Assembly: GCA_012960535.1 (NCBI GenBank) | Contig: DUBB01000016.1 | Location: 59,368-123,367 of the forward strand | Direction of reading: 5' to 3' | DNA from: Gammaproteobacteria bacterium | GTDB taxonomy: Bacteria; Pseudomonadota; Gammaproteobacteria; Pseudomonadales; Azotimanducaceae | Length of the DNA stretch: 64,000 nt | Shown here: one piece after another, positions 17,477 to 26,169 of the stretch | Layout of the letters: each line of letters begins with the position of its first letter | How positions within the stretch are numbered: the first letter of the stretch is position 1 | Notes under the pieces: model-generated | What the model saw: only the letters and a program-made list of their open reading frames with translations | Databases searched by the model: none | Told to the model about the DNA's origin: nothing | Position numbers and translations under genes: made by a program

Positions 17477-19535
17477 TTCCTTGTTCTCCCAGGTCATGGT
17501 TTCTAAAGTCTTCAGAGAAATGACTCAACGCGCTCCTGACCGGTGCTGGCGTCAACCCGCCCATGGCACACAGCGAGCCGGCTTCCATGGTGTCACACAG
17601 GTCATGTAACAAGATTAAATTATCTTCACGATTTTGGTTAGCCCTTATTCGATCGATAACTTCAACACCCCGGGTTGAACCAATTCGACAAGGCGTACAT
17701 TTACCACAGGACTCAACAGCGCAGAATTCCATAGCAAACCGCGCTTGCGCCGCCATATCCACCGTGTCATCAAAAACCACAACACCGCCATGACCAACCA
17801 TAGCGCCGATTTCCGCAAAAGCTTCATAGTCCATGGGCGTATCCCAGTGGGATTCAGGCAGGAAAGCACCCAAAGGTCCGCCCACCTGAATAGCTCGAAC
17901 AGGCCTACCACTCAAAGTTCCTTTTCCGTAGTTATCTAATATCTCACGCAGGGTCAATCCAAAACCAACCTCGATAAGTCCGCCCCTTTTGATATTTCCA
18001 GCGAGTTGAACTGACAGGGTTCCCCGCGACCGATCCAGGCCGAGGTCACTATAGGCTTCGCCACCCCGGTCAAGAATGGTCGTTGCTGCTGCTAGCGTGA
18101 GCACATTATTGACGACAGTGGGTTTACCAAAAAGTCCCTTCAAAGCAGGTAACGGGGGTTTAACCCGGACCATACCTCGCTTACCTTCAAGGCTATCCAG
18201 CAATGCCGTTTCCTCGCCGCAAATATAGGCCCCTGCGCCCAGTCGCAGCTGCAGATGAAAATCTCTGCCCGAAGCCATGATGTCATTGCCAAGAAATCCC
18301 GCGGCAACAGCATGTTCAATCGCCTTGCCTAGCAATTCAAAGGCAAGGCCATACTCGGACCGCAAATAGATATAGCCTTGCGTGGCACCCACCGCCAAAC
18401 CCGCAATAATCATTCCTTCTATGAGCTGGTACGGATCAGCTTCCATGAGCAAACGGTCAGCAAAAGTGCCTGAGTCGCCTTCATCAGCATTACACACGAT
18501 GTATTTTTGTTTGCCAGGGGCATCCAGCACGGTCTGCCACTTGATTCCTGCCGGGAATGCTGCGCCACCACGCCCTCTCAAGCCAGACTGCTTGACCTGA
18601 TCAACAATCCCCTGAGCCGTCAATAACAGTGCCTGGTGCAAGCCTTTAAAACCATTCAGGCTTTTATAATTATCAAGGCAAATTGGATCTCCTATGCCAG
18701 CACGAGCAAAAGTAATACGCTGCTGATGGGCTAGATAATCTGTTTTTTCGATATCACCCTGATAAAGAGAATGCCCGCTGGGATCTCCCTCAAGCGCTGT
18801 TAATATGCTGGCTATATCGCTATCGGTTACCGGACCAAAGGCAATCCGCCCCTGGTCTGTATCCACCTCCAGCAGCGGCTCAAGAAAGAACAAACCGCGA
18901 GACCCGGTCCGCAGCAAAGAAAAGTCAGCCTGACGGTCAGCATATTCTTCAACCAGTTGCTGGCCAACTGCATCTGCTCCCAGAGCAACTGCAGTGGTAT
19001 CCTGAGGAAGATAGAAACAGGTGGTAGCTTGCTCGCTAACCTGGCTCCTGGCAGGCACATGAACGCAGTCATTGAGTTCACCGATAAGCTCATCAAAGCG
19101 GCCGGCATCAACCCGGGCGTGAACCTTGCCGTTTATTTGCACCGAGGGAGAGCAGGCACAGTTGCCTAAACAGTAAACCGGTTGCAAAGTAATATGACCA
19201 TCGGCTGTGGTCTCTCCAAACCCTATTTCAAGGGTTGCCTGGGCGTATTGTTCCAGATCTCTGGAACCCATGGCCTGGCAAGCTTCCGAGCAGCAAATCT
19301 GAACAATATGCTGACCCGGCGGATGCGTATTAAAGTCGTGATAAAAACTGATCACACCATGCACTTCGGCCTGGGACAGATTCAAGCCGGCCGCTACAGT
19401 TGCAACCGTTGAAGGCGGTATATGGCGGAATCTCGCCTGAATGGCGTGCAGTAATGGCAGCAGAGCCCCTGGCAGGCCCGCAAACTGCTCTACTAGCCTC
19501 CTGATATCAACCGCTTCAGACTGCCTTGCTAACAT
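17469..19535 (-). CDS. fdsB: Formate dehydrogenase FdsG-FdsB fusion: NuoE-like plus NuoF-like diaphorase subunit
   Basis: A 688-residue protein joining two subunits that are separate in many Fds enzymes. Residues about 1-160 are NuoE/FdsG-like with a 2Fe-2S site (C-x4-C at 81/86 and C-x3-C at 122/126). From about 200 on it is NuoF/FdsB-like: G-R-G-G-A-A-F-P-A-G for FMN/NADH, C-N-A-D-E-G-D-S-G-T-F, G-A-G-A-Y-I-C-G-E-E-T, and a 4Fe-4S motif E-S-C-G-K-C-T-P-C-R. It reduces NAD with electrons from FdsA. Start is placed at ATG 19535 (AGGTGA 8 bases upstream); ATG 19544 and TTG 19565 are alternatives. It is the first gene of the operon. Confidence 0.93.
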   Translation of the reverse strand: MLARQSEAVDIRRLVEQFAGLPGALLPLLHAIQARFRHIPPSTVATVAAGLNLSQAEVHGVISFYHDFNTHPPGQHIVQICCSEACQAMGSRDLEQYAQATLEIGFGETTADGHITLQPVYCLGNCACSPSVQINGKVHARVDAGRFDELIGELNDCVHVPARSQVSEQATTCFYLPQDTTAVALGADAVGQQLVEEYADRQADFSLLRTGSRGLFFLEPLLEVDTDQGRIAFGPVTDSDIASILTALEGDPSGHSLYQGDIEKTDYLAHQQRITFARAGIGDPICLDNYKSLNGFKGLHQALLLTAQGIVDQVKQSGLRGRGGAAFPAGIKWQTVLDAPGKQKYIVCNADEGDSGTFADRLLMEADPYQLIEGMIIAGLAVGATQGYIYLRSEYGLAFELLGKAIEHAVAAGFLGNDIMASGRDFHLQLRLGAGAYICGEETALLDSLEGKRGMVRVKPPLPALKGLFGKPTVVNNVLTLAAATTILDRGGEAYSDLGLDRSRGTLSVQLAGNIKRGGLIEVGFGLTLREILDNYGKGTLSGRPVRAIQVGGPLGAFLPESHWDTPMDYEAFAEIGAMVGHGGVVVFDDTVDMAAQARFAMEFCAVESCGKCTPCRIGSTRGVEVIDRIRANQNREDNLILLHDLCDTMEAGSLCAMGGLTPAPVRSALSHFSEDFRNHDLGEQGNA

Positions 19536-19723
19536 TGGATTCATCACCTGCACAAAGAATATCAATCATATATTGGCTAGCAAGCCATAGCCTGATCTCA
19601 ATTAAACCTTGTCAGAGCGAAGCTGGCTGCCTTCTGGCTAAATCTTATCTGCTTATAGCGGTGATCGCATTAGTAAATAACAGGCCACTCATATAACGCC
19701 CTAGGGTTAAACAGTCAAAAAAC

Positions 19724-20647
19724 TCAATCCTGCCCAGGCGACCAGGCTAGCGGGAACACTGCAGGAAAATCACTCAGCAGCTGACCATCCTTTGGCGAGT
19801 GCTCATAGAGGGCATAGGGATCTGGAATAGCCTGACTACGCCGTCTTAGATAACGAACATCTGAACCTGCCCACAATGATGCGTGGGATCTTCTTGGATG
19901 CGGCAAATTGACGCCGCCTCTTGCAGAATGCACTATGTTGCCGTGGAACAAAATCACATCTCCGGGTTCGTAATCATCCCAGCCGAGAATATCAAAAGAG
20001 TCACGAACAGCCTCAATATTGGGTAGCTGAGGCAGACTTGAGTCCAGGAACGAATCAAAATAGGTCCATTGCTCATGGGCTTCCTGGCCAATCAGTACTT
20101 TTCCTTCCGCAAAGGCCACTTCAAGTGCTGCCGCAGCCTGGGGATCGCTGGAAGGGTCCATGCCCACCGGTGGTCGATAGGTCACATTCCACAGGTGAGA
20201 CCCTCGCAATACTTCCAGGCTGACCTCCCTGGGTACCGGATCCGCGCACACCCAAGCACGAACCAACTGATGCCCTTCGACATTGTAATAGCAGGTATCC
20301 TGATGCCAGGCGCTCGGCGCAATCATACCAGCGGGCTTATAAAACATCTGATCCATGTAGAACCTGACCGGAGACTGCAACACTTTGCCAACAATCTCTG
20401 CTATGGGAGAGTCATCCATCAGTGTTTTCAATTGGGACGAATGGCTCGCAGGGAACTGGTCTATCCGCAAAGGCATGGATACACCAAACGACATGCCATC
20501 AGGGTGGTCATGCGCGTGCTCCAGGCCATCGCGCAACAATGTAACCCAGGACTCGTCTAATACCGCTTTTAACAGGACTGCTCCATCGCGATTAAACGCA
20601 TCAATTTCTGTCTTCCGTATAGCTCGTGCAGGCGCCGGATTTTTCAT
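19724..20647 (-). CDS. Phytanoyl-CoA dioxygenase (PhyH) family Fe(II)/2-oxoglutarate oxygenase
   Basis: A 307-residue cupin-fold oxygenase. ATG 20647 is chosen because AGGGTGA lies 9 bases upstream; a TTG at 20668 would extend across that site. The metal ligands are visible as W-H-Q-D-T (His and Asp, near residue 131) and the distal His in V-H-S-A-R-G-G, with the R-S-H-A-S-L-W strand supplying the 2-oxoglutarate Arg. N-R-D-G-A-V-L-L at the N-terminus is the usual PhyH opening. Bacterial members hydroxylate many small substrates; the true substrate is not predictable. It lies 188 bases downstream of the fds promoter gap on the same strand but reads toward it. Confidence 0.88.
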   Translation of the reverse strand: MKNPAPARAIRKTEIDAFNRDGAVLLKAVLDESWVTLLRDGLEHAHDHPDGMSFGVSMPLRIDQFPASHSSQLKTLMDDSPIAEIVGKVLQSPVRFYMDQMFYKPAGMIAPSAWHQDTCYYNVEGHQLVRAWVCADPVPREVSLEVLRGSHLWNVTYRPPVGMDPSSDPQAAAALEVAFAEGKVLIGQEAHEQWTYFDSFLDSSLPQLPNIEAVRDSFDILGWDDYEPGDVILFHGNIVHSARGGVNLPHPRRSHASLWAGSDVRYLRRRSQAIPDPYALYEHSPKDGQLLSDFPAVFPLAWSPGQD

Positions 20648-20871
20648 AGCTTGTGTCACCCTGATCAATTGGCTTACTAGATTTAACTATACCAGCATAT
20701 GGCGCGTCCATCCCTGTGGCTGAGAATGTGACAGCAACACGCCACCTGGCATTAACAATTCGAACCAGACACCTGGCGCTTCCTAGTATTTCATTGGGTC
20801 ACAATGCATAGCGACCACCAAGGGCTTGAATTGGTATAAACTCAACCCACTATTCTGTAGCTGGAGCCAGT

Positions 20872-21771
20872 TTGAACACTGAAAACTTTAAGTACATTAC
20901 CTATGAAGTCGATCGTGGCAGAGCCCGCATCACACTGAACAGACCCGAAAAACGTAATGCGCTATCTATCGAACTTGTTGAGGAACTTCGAGACGCCCTC
21001 TGGGAGGCCGATGACGACAAGGCCGTGCATTGCGTCATTTTAGCTGGATCAGGTAGTTCCTTCTGCGCAGGCTATGATCTAACCCCGAGCCGTGCTTCAG
21101 GTGAGGACTCGGTGGAGCGGCGGCGCGGTCGTGGTATCGATGATGACAGCTGGATGATCGAAAGATTCCAGCGAAGCCTGAAGACGCTATGGGAAATGCA
21201 CAAACCATCCATAGCCCAGATTCATGGCCATTGCCTGGCAGGCGGTACCGACCTGGCCCTCTACTGCGATATCCTCATCTGTGCCGACAACGCTAGTATC
21301 GGTTTCCCGGCACTTCGCAATATGGGTGCTGCACCCAATCAACTCTGGTTATATCACTGCGGGCCGCAGTGGACTAAGCGCCTGTTGCTTACAGGAGACA
21401 CTGTCACAGGCACGGATGCTGCAAAAATTGGCCTTGTTCTAAAATCCGTCCCTGAACATCTGCTTGAAGGCGAAGTAGAAGGCCTGGCAGATCGCCTGGC
21501 CCATATCGATGCGGAAATGCTCTCCGCCAATAAGCGCACTATTAATCTCGGTATGGAATTAATGGGTGCGCAAACGCTGCAACGCCTGGCCGCTGAAAAC
21601 GATGCCCGGGCACACACCACCCAGGCAGCACGAAATGTCTTTAAGCAAATTGCCACAGAAGGTCTAAAGGCGGCTCTTACGGAACGCGATGCCCCATTTG
21701 GTGACGGCCGAGCCAGCGTGTCTAGGCCGGAACTGCGCGATGAGAAAGGCTTCCTGACAAACCCTGATTAA
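20872..21771 (+). CDS. Crotonase-fold (enoyl-CoA hydratase/isomerase family) protein with altered active site
   Basis: A 299-residue crotonase. The start is TTG at 20872 with GGAG 6-7 bases upstream; the family strand I-T-Y-E-V-D-R-G-R-A-R-I-T-L-N follows at once. The CoA oxyanion-hole peptides S-F-C-A-G-Y-D-L (about 63-70) and H-G-H-C-L-A-G-G-T-D-L are intact. Of the two hydratase glutamates, the one in G-G-x-E-L is Asp here (G-G-T-D-L) and the one in Q-P-E is replaced (F-P-A-L-R). It therefore binds acyl-CoA but is probably not a plain hydratase. It is monocistronic, convergent with the ThuA-like gene. Confidence 0.87.
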   Translation: MNTENFKYITYEVDRGRARITLNRPEKRNALSIELVEELRDALWEADDDKAVHCVILAGSGSSFCAGYDLTPSRASGEDSVERRRGRGIDDDSWMIERFQRSLKTLWEMHKPSIAQIHGHCLAGGTDLALYCDILICADNASIGFPALRNMGAAPNQLWLYHCGPQWTKRLLLTGDTVTGTDAAKIGLVLKSVPEHLLEGEVEGLADRLAHIDAEMLSANKRTINLGMELMGAQTLQRLAAENDARAHTTQAARNVFKQIATEGLKAALTERDAPFGDGRASVSRPELRDEKGFLTNPD

Positions 21772-21848
21772 CAGCAGGCCTCACTGCAGCATGGTTGTAT
21801 GGGCTGACACCCATTCTTGTGCTGCATTGAAACAGTCCCGGCCTGGTG

Positions 21849-22586
21849 TTACTGACCAATGCCCCAACGTATGCCTCTTCTTAGCAGTTCGTAGAAGATC
21901 GGATAATTCCAGGCACAACGCGTGACCGGTACCACATCAACCATAGGCTGCATGTCGTACTTACCTGTGCAATGCCCCAGCATGAGATAGAGCACCTGGC
22001 CTTCGCCGACCTGATGAACATACATCTGCGGTTGAGTATCTCGATCCAAGCCAAAGTCCGACCTCGCATAGCCCATTGAGGGCGCCTTATAACTGGCATC
22101 CAGCAGCACATGATTGTCACCAAAAAATTCGCAGTAATAGGGTTCATCTTCAATATCAAAGTCATCAATTCCAACGGTTAGCGGATGCGTCCTATCCGTC
22201 ACTCGCACCCTGAAATTCTGAACCGCGGGATGCGCCACAAACCGGGAACCCAGGCTCTGCATTAAACGAGGCGCTTTGTCCGGTGTGTCCGCCTTGCCAT
22301 CCACTAACTCTACCAGAGCATTGGTGCCGTGCAGTGCTAGCCATCGCCCACCCGCTTGCAAAAATATTTCCAAGCCTTCCTGCTCCGCTTCGGTGGGGCA
22401 AAGATCGCAGGTATAGGTCACCAGTAATGTAGAGGACTGTATCGAGGCGATATCTGCGTAACTATCGGCTACCTTCACCCACACATCTTCCTGCTCTGCC
22501 AGTAATTTAAGCAATTCCAAACGGGCAAAATTAGTATCGTGATACTTGGCATTGCAGACAAGATAAACGTCAATCTTGTTATTCAT
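21849..22586 (-). CDS. ThuA-like domain protein
   Basis: A 245-residue glutamine-amidotransferase-like fold of the ThuA (trehalose utilisation) family. ATG 22586 has GAGGA 6 bases upstream, while the ORF start at 22613 has none. Seen are the first strand D-V-Y-L-V-C, the central G-G-R-W-L-A-L-H-G (elbow without Cys), H-P-L-T-V-G-I and the terminal W-G-I-G-Q. Members occur in sugar catabolism and as domains of secreted glucose-dehydrogenase-like proteins, but biochemical activity is generally unknown. It is read divergently from the liu operon across a 350-base gap. Confidence 0.82.
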   Translation of the reverse strand: MNNKIDVYLVCNAKYHDTNFARLELLKLLAEQEDVWVKVADSYADIASIQSSTLLVTYTCDLCPTEAEQEGLEIFLQAGGRWLALHGTNALVELVDGKADTPDKAPRLMQSLGSRFVAHPAVQNFRVRVTDRTHPLTVGIDDFDIEDEPYYCEFFGDNHVLLDASYKAPSMGYARSDFGLDRDTQPQMYVHQVGEGQVLYLMLGHCTGKYDMQPMVDVVPVTRCAWNYPIFYELLRRGIRWGIGQ

Positions 22587-22936
22587 TGCTGTTCCTCGCT
22601 TCGAATAGATCAAGACACTGAGAGTATCACAGCTAACAGTTGAACAAACGGTCTATGCCAATCAGCAAGGCTGCAGCTGACGGGCAAAAGACCATGCTGA
22701 TGCAGGGCCGCTCTTCATTTTCGTAAATCAAGGGATGGATAGCCTGAGTGCGAGCATTGCTGTCGCCCTGCTATCAAGCCTGAAACCCTCATCAGCATGG
22801 CACAACCATAGCATAACGATGCTGGCATCCCCGCGATCTCTGGGTTGGTACAGATTGCCTATTGTTGTTTACTCTTATTTACGTTTACGTTAACGTAAAT
22901 AGCATCAGTCACTGATCATTGCAGACAGGGGAATAC
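22587..22936. other. Divergent intergenic region between ThuA-like gene and liuR
   Basis: This 350-base gap should hold both promoters. Apart from the LiuR-type operator at 22884-22899 and a partially overlapping extra half-site at 22878-22890, I see no gene or repeat in it. Confidence 0.6.
22884..22899. promoter_or_regulatory. Candidate LiuR operator, perfect 16-bp palindrome
   Basis: TTTACGTTAACGTAAA is a perfect palindrome centred 46 bases before the liuR start at 22937. A further TTTACG at 22878 repeats the half-site. This form agrees with the ACGT-containing palindromes predicted for LiuR, the MerR-type regulator of branched-chain amino acid catabolism, and the regulator is encoded by the next gene, so autoregulated control of liuR-liuA-liuB-liuD is likely. 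Exact promoter elements were not identified with confidence. Confidence 0.85.
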
Positions 22937-23356
22937 TTGACCACCTACTCGATTTCCGAGATGTCCAGCGAGTTCAAAATCACACCTCGTACGCTTCGTT
23001 TCTATGAAGAGAAAGGTCTGCTTACACCTTCCCGACAGGGTCGGTCCAGGATCTACGATGCCAGTGACCGCGTCCGCCTTGAACTCATTTTACGCGGCAA
23101 GCGACTTGGCTTTTCACTGGAAGAAAGCTGCGACATTATCGACATGTATGACCCAACGGGCAACAACCTGGACCAGCTAGAAAAAGTCACCGCAACCGTC
23201 CGCATGAAAATAATCCAGCTCAAGCAGCAGCAACGTGACCTCAAGCGCATGCTCAGGGAACTCAAGACCTGGGAGGATAACTATCTGAAAGCAATTCAAG
23301 GCCTCACCAAGGTCAATTCAGGTGAGCCAGCAAAACACGCGAGGGTGACCCCATGA
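22937..23356 (+). CDS. liuR: MerR-family regulator of leucine/isovalerate catabolism
   Basis: A 139-residue MerR-family protein. TTG 22937 is chosen because GGGG lies 5-6 bases upstream and LiuR proteins open with T-T-Y-S-I-S; a TTG at 22919 is possible but has no ribosome site. The winged helix covers residues 4-70 with [17 protein letters not shown], followed by [14 protein letters not shown] and a coiled-coil dimer helix rich in Lys/Gln. There is no Cys sensor cluster, fitting an acyl-CoA-type or metabolite ligand. Its stop overlaps the liuA start (ATGA), so the regulator is the first gene of its own regulon. Confidence 0.92.
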   Translation: MTTYSISEMSSEFKITPRTLRFYEEKGLLTPSRQGRSRIYDASDRVRLELILRGKRLGFSLEESCDIIDMYDPTGNNLDQLEKVTATVRMKIIQLKQQQRDLKRMLRELKTWEDNYLKAIQGLTKVNSGEPAKHARVTP

Positions 23357-24522
23357 ACACTTCTTATCCAACCCTGAATTACAATCTGGGTGAAGACATT
23401 GATTTACTGCGAGACTCCGTTTATCAATTTGCCTGCGAAGAAATCGCCCCCAGAGCCGGGCAGATTGACGTTGATAACGCCTTTCCTGACGACCTTTGGC
23501 TGAAACTGGGCAATCTGGGACTCCTTGGCATCACTGTCGAAGAAGCCTATGGCGGCTCCGGTTTCGGCTACCTGGCCCACATTGTTGCCATGGAAGAGAT
23601 CAGCCGAGCGTCAGCGGCAGTGGGTTTATCCTATGGTGCCCACTCGAACCTATGCGTAAACCAGATCAGGCGTAATGGCAGCGAAGCGCAGAAACAACAG
23701 TTTCTACCGAAACTGTGTTCAGGCGAGCATGTAGGCGCACTGGCCATGTCAGAGCCCAATGCAGGATCCGATGTCATCAGCCTCAGTCTCAAGGCACAGC
23801 GGGACGGTGACCACTACATTTTAAATGGCAACAAGATGTGGATTACCAATGGGCCCGATGCTGATACTTTTGTCATTTACGCAAAAACCGATCCTGAGGC
23901 CGGATCAAGAGGAATCACTGCCTTTATCGTGGAACGGGATTCCCCGGGGTTTTCCCGCAACAACAAGCTCGACAAGCTAGGTATGCGTGGATCAAACACT
24001 TGTGAACTGATATTCGAAGACTGCCCAGTGCCCGCTGTGAACATACTGGGCTCTCTGGGCAAAGGCGCAGCTATATTGATGAGTGGCCTAGACTATGAAA
24101 GAACCGTCCTGTCAGGGGGCCCGATCGGCATCATGCAGGCCTGCATGGATGCGGTGGTACCCTATGTTCACGAGCGTAAGCAGTTCGGAAAGAGCATCGG
24201 CGAATTCCAGCTGATGCAGGGCAAACTGGCCGATATGTACACCGAACTTGCTGCTGCCCGTGCCTACGGCTATGCAGTAGGTCAGGCCTGTGATCGAGGT
24301 GAAGCAACACGAAAAGATGCAGCCGGGCTAATCCTGCACACAGCAGAAAAAGCCACCCAAATGGCACTTCAGGCAATCCAGGCTCTCGGTGGAAATGGCT
24401 ACACCAACGATTACCCGACTGGCAGGCTACTGCGAGATGCCAAGCTTTACGAGATTGGTGCCGGTACCTCCGAGATCCGTCGCATGCTCATTGGCAGAGA
24501 GCTATTTAAAGAATCTGCCTAA
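23353..24522 (+). CDS. liuA: Isovaleryl-CoA dehydrogenase
   Basis: A 389-residue FAD acyl-CoA dehydrogenase. The catalytic base is Glu249 in G-L-D-Y-E-R, the position typical of isovaleryl-CoA dehydrogenase rather than the C-terminal Glu of other ACADs, and it is followed by the conserved [13 protein letters not shown] contacts M-W-I-T-N-G and Q-A-L-G-G-N-G-Y-T are present. It oxidises isovaleryl-CoA to 3-methylcrotonyl-CoA in leucine breakdown, giving electrons to ETF. It overlaps liuR by 4 bases and precedes the carboxylase genes that take its product. Confidence 0.96.
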   Translation: MNTSYPTLNYNLGEDIDLLRDSVYQFACEEIAPRAGQIDVDNAFPDDLWLKLGNLGLLGITVEEAYGGSGFGYLAHIVAMEEISRASAAVGLSYGAHSNLCVNQIRRNGSEAQKQQFLPKLCSGEHVGALAMSEPNAGSDVISLSLKAQRDGDHYILNGNKMWITNGPDADTFVIYAKTDPEAGSRGITAFIVERDSPGFSRNNKLDKLGMRGSNTCELIFEDCPVPAVNILGSLGKGAAILMSGLDYERTVLSGGPIGIMQACMDAVVPYVHERKQFGKSIGEFQLMQGKLADMYTELAAARAYGYAVGQACDRGEATRKDAAGLILHTAEKATQMALQAIQALGGNGYTNDYPTGRLLRDAKLYEIGAGTSEIRRMLIGRELFKESA

Positions 24523-24549
24523 TCAACCCAGTCATAGAAGAGGAGAGAA

Positions 24550-26157
24550 ATGACACTCATCAAATCCAAAATAAATACCAGTAACAGTGAATTTTCCAAA
24601 AATGCTGAAGCGATGAATGAACAGGTTGCTGACCTGCGCGAAAAGGTGTCAGGCATAAAACTTGGCGGCGGTGAAGCTTATCAGGCCAGACATGTAGCCA
24701 GGGGAAAATTACTGCCTCGGGAAAGAGTCCAAAACCTGATTGATCCAGGTTCACCGTTTCTTGAACTGTCCCAACTGGCTGCTTACCAGGTCTATCAGGA
24801 CACAGTCCCATCTGCCGGTATCATCACCGGAATCGGTCGGATTCATGGCCAAGAATGCGTGATTGTTGCCAATGATGCCACCGTCAAAGGTGGTAGTTAT
24901 TACCCCATCACTGTCAAGAAACACCTGCGCGCACAGGCCATTGCTGAGGAAAATCACCTGCCTTGTATCTACCTGGTGGATTCCGGTGGCGCTAACCTGC
25001 CTCTGCAGGACGGTATTTTCCCGGATAAAGAACACTTTGGCCGTATATTCTTTAACCAGGCCAATATGTCATCCATGAATATCCCACAGATCGCCTGCGT
25101 CATGGGGTCCTGCACAGCCGGTGGTGCTTATGTGCCGGCCATGGCTGACGAGGCCATCATCGTGAAAAACCAGGGAACCATCTTCCTCGGCGGCCCGCCG
25201 CTTGTTAAAGCTGCTACCGGCGAAATTGTCAGTGCAGAAGCGCTGGGTGGTGCTGATCTGCATTCGCGTACTTCCGGGGTAACTGATCACTACGCCCAGA
25301 ATGACCAGCATGCACTGCAACTGGTTCGACAGGCTGTACAGCGCCTGAATCGAAAAAAAAATATCACGCTGGATATCGCCGAACCGATCGAGCCTGTTTA
25401 TCCTGCTGAAGATATCTACGGCATTATCCCGGCTGACCCTCGAAAACCTTACGATAGTCGGGAAATAATCGCCCGCATAGTCGACGCTTCAGAATTCTCT
25501 GAATTCAAAGCGCTGTTCGGTACAACCCTGGTAACGGGATTTGCACGGATCTTTGGCTACCCCGTAGGTATTGTGGCTAACAACGGTATCTTGTTCAGCG
25601 AATCAGCGGTAAAGGGTGCTCATTTCATCGAACTCTGCGCCCAACGCAAAATTCCGCTGATCTTCCTACAGAACATTACCGGATTCATGGTGGGTCAGCA
25701 GTATGAAGCCGGCGGCATCGCCAAGCATGGTGCCAAGATGGTTACCGCGGTGGCCTGTGCGAAGGTACCCAAACTGACTATTCTGATCGGAGGTTCCTTT
25801 GGCGCAGGTAACTATGGCATGTGCGGTCGCGCCTATGATCCACGCCTGTTGTTCATGTGGCCGAATGCCCGTATTTCGGTCATGGGGGGGGAGCAGGCGG
25901 CTGGTGTACTGGCTCAGTTAAAACGCGACCAGCTCGAAACAAAGGGGGAAGCCTGGTCTGCTGATGAGGAAGCCGCATTTAAACAACCCGTTCTGGATAC
26001 CTACGAAGCTCAGGGACATCCCTATTATGCTTCAGCCAGATTATGGGACGACGGCATAATCGATCCACTGGACACGCGCATGGTGCTCGGGCTATCCCTG
26101 TCTGCAACTCTCAACAAACCGATTGAGGATTCTCGCTTTGGTATCTTCCGAATGTAA
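24550..26157 (+). CDS. liuB: 3-methylcrotonyl-CoA carboxylase beta (carboxyltransferase) subunit
   Basis: A 535-residue biotin-dependent carboxyltransferase of the usual MCC-beta length. Two crotonase-type halves are seen, with [11 protein letters not shown] and G-S-C-T-A-G-G-A-Y in the N-half and [11 protein letters not shown] and [11 protein letters not shown] in the C-half; the last supplies oxyanion holes. The F-M-V-G form and the context separate it from propionyl-CoA carboxylase. It transfers carboxyl from carboxybiotin on LiuD to methylcrotonyl-CoA. A strong GAGGAG site precedes the ATG; 27 bases separate it from liuA. Confidence 0.96.
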   Translation: MTLIKSKINTSNSEFSKNAEAMNEQVADLREKVSGIKLGGGEAYQARHVARGKLLPRERVQNLIDPGSPFLELSQLAAYQVYQDTVPSAGIITGIGRIHGQECVIVANDATVKGGSYYPITVKKHLRAQAIAEENHLPCIYLVDSGGANLPLQDGIFPDKEHFGRIFFNQANMSSMNIPQIACVMGSCTAGGAYVPAMADEAIIVKNQGTIFLGGPPLVKAATGEIVSAEALGGADLHSRTSGVTDHYAQNDQHALQLVRQAVQRLNRKKNITLDIAEPIEPVYPAEDIYGIIPADPRKPYDSREIIARIVDASEFSEFKALFGTTLVTGFARIFGYPVGIVANNGILFSESAVKGAHFIELCAQRKIPLIFLQNITGFMVGQQYEAGGIAKHGAKMVTAVACAKVPKLTILIGGSFGAGNYGMCGRAYDPRLLFMWPNARISVMGGEQAAGVLAQLKRDQLETKGEAWSADEEAAFKQPVLDTYEAQGHPYYASARLWDDGIIDPLDTRMVLGLSLSATLNKPIEDSRFGIFRM

Positions 26158-26169
26158 AGGATAAGGCCC

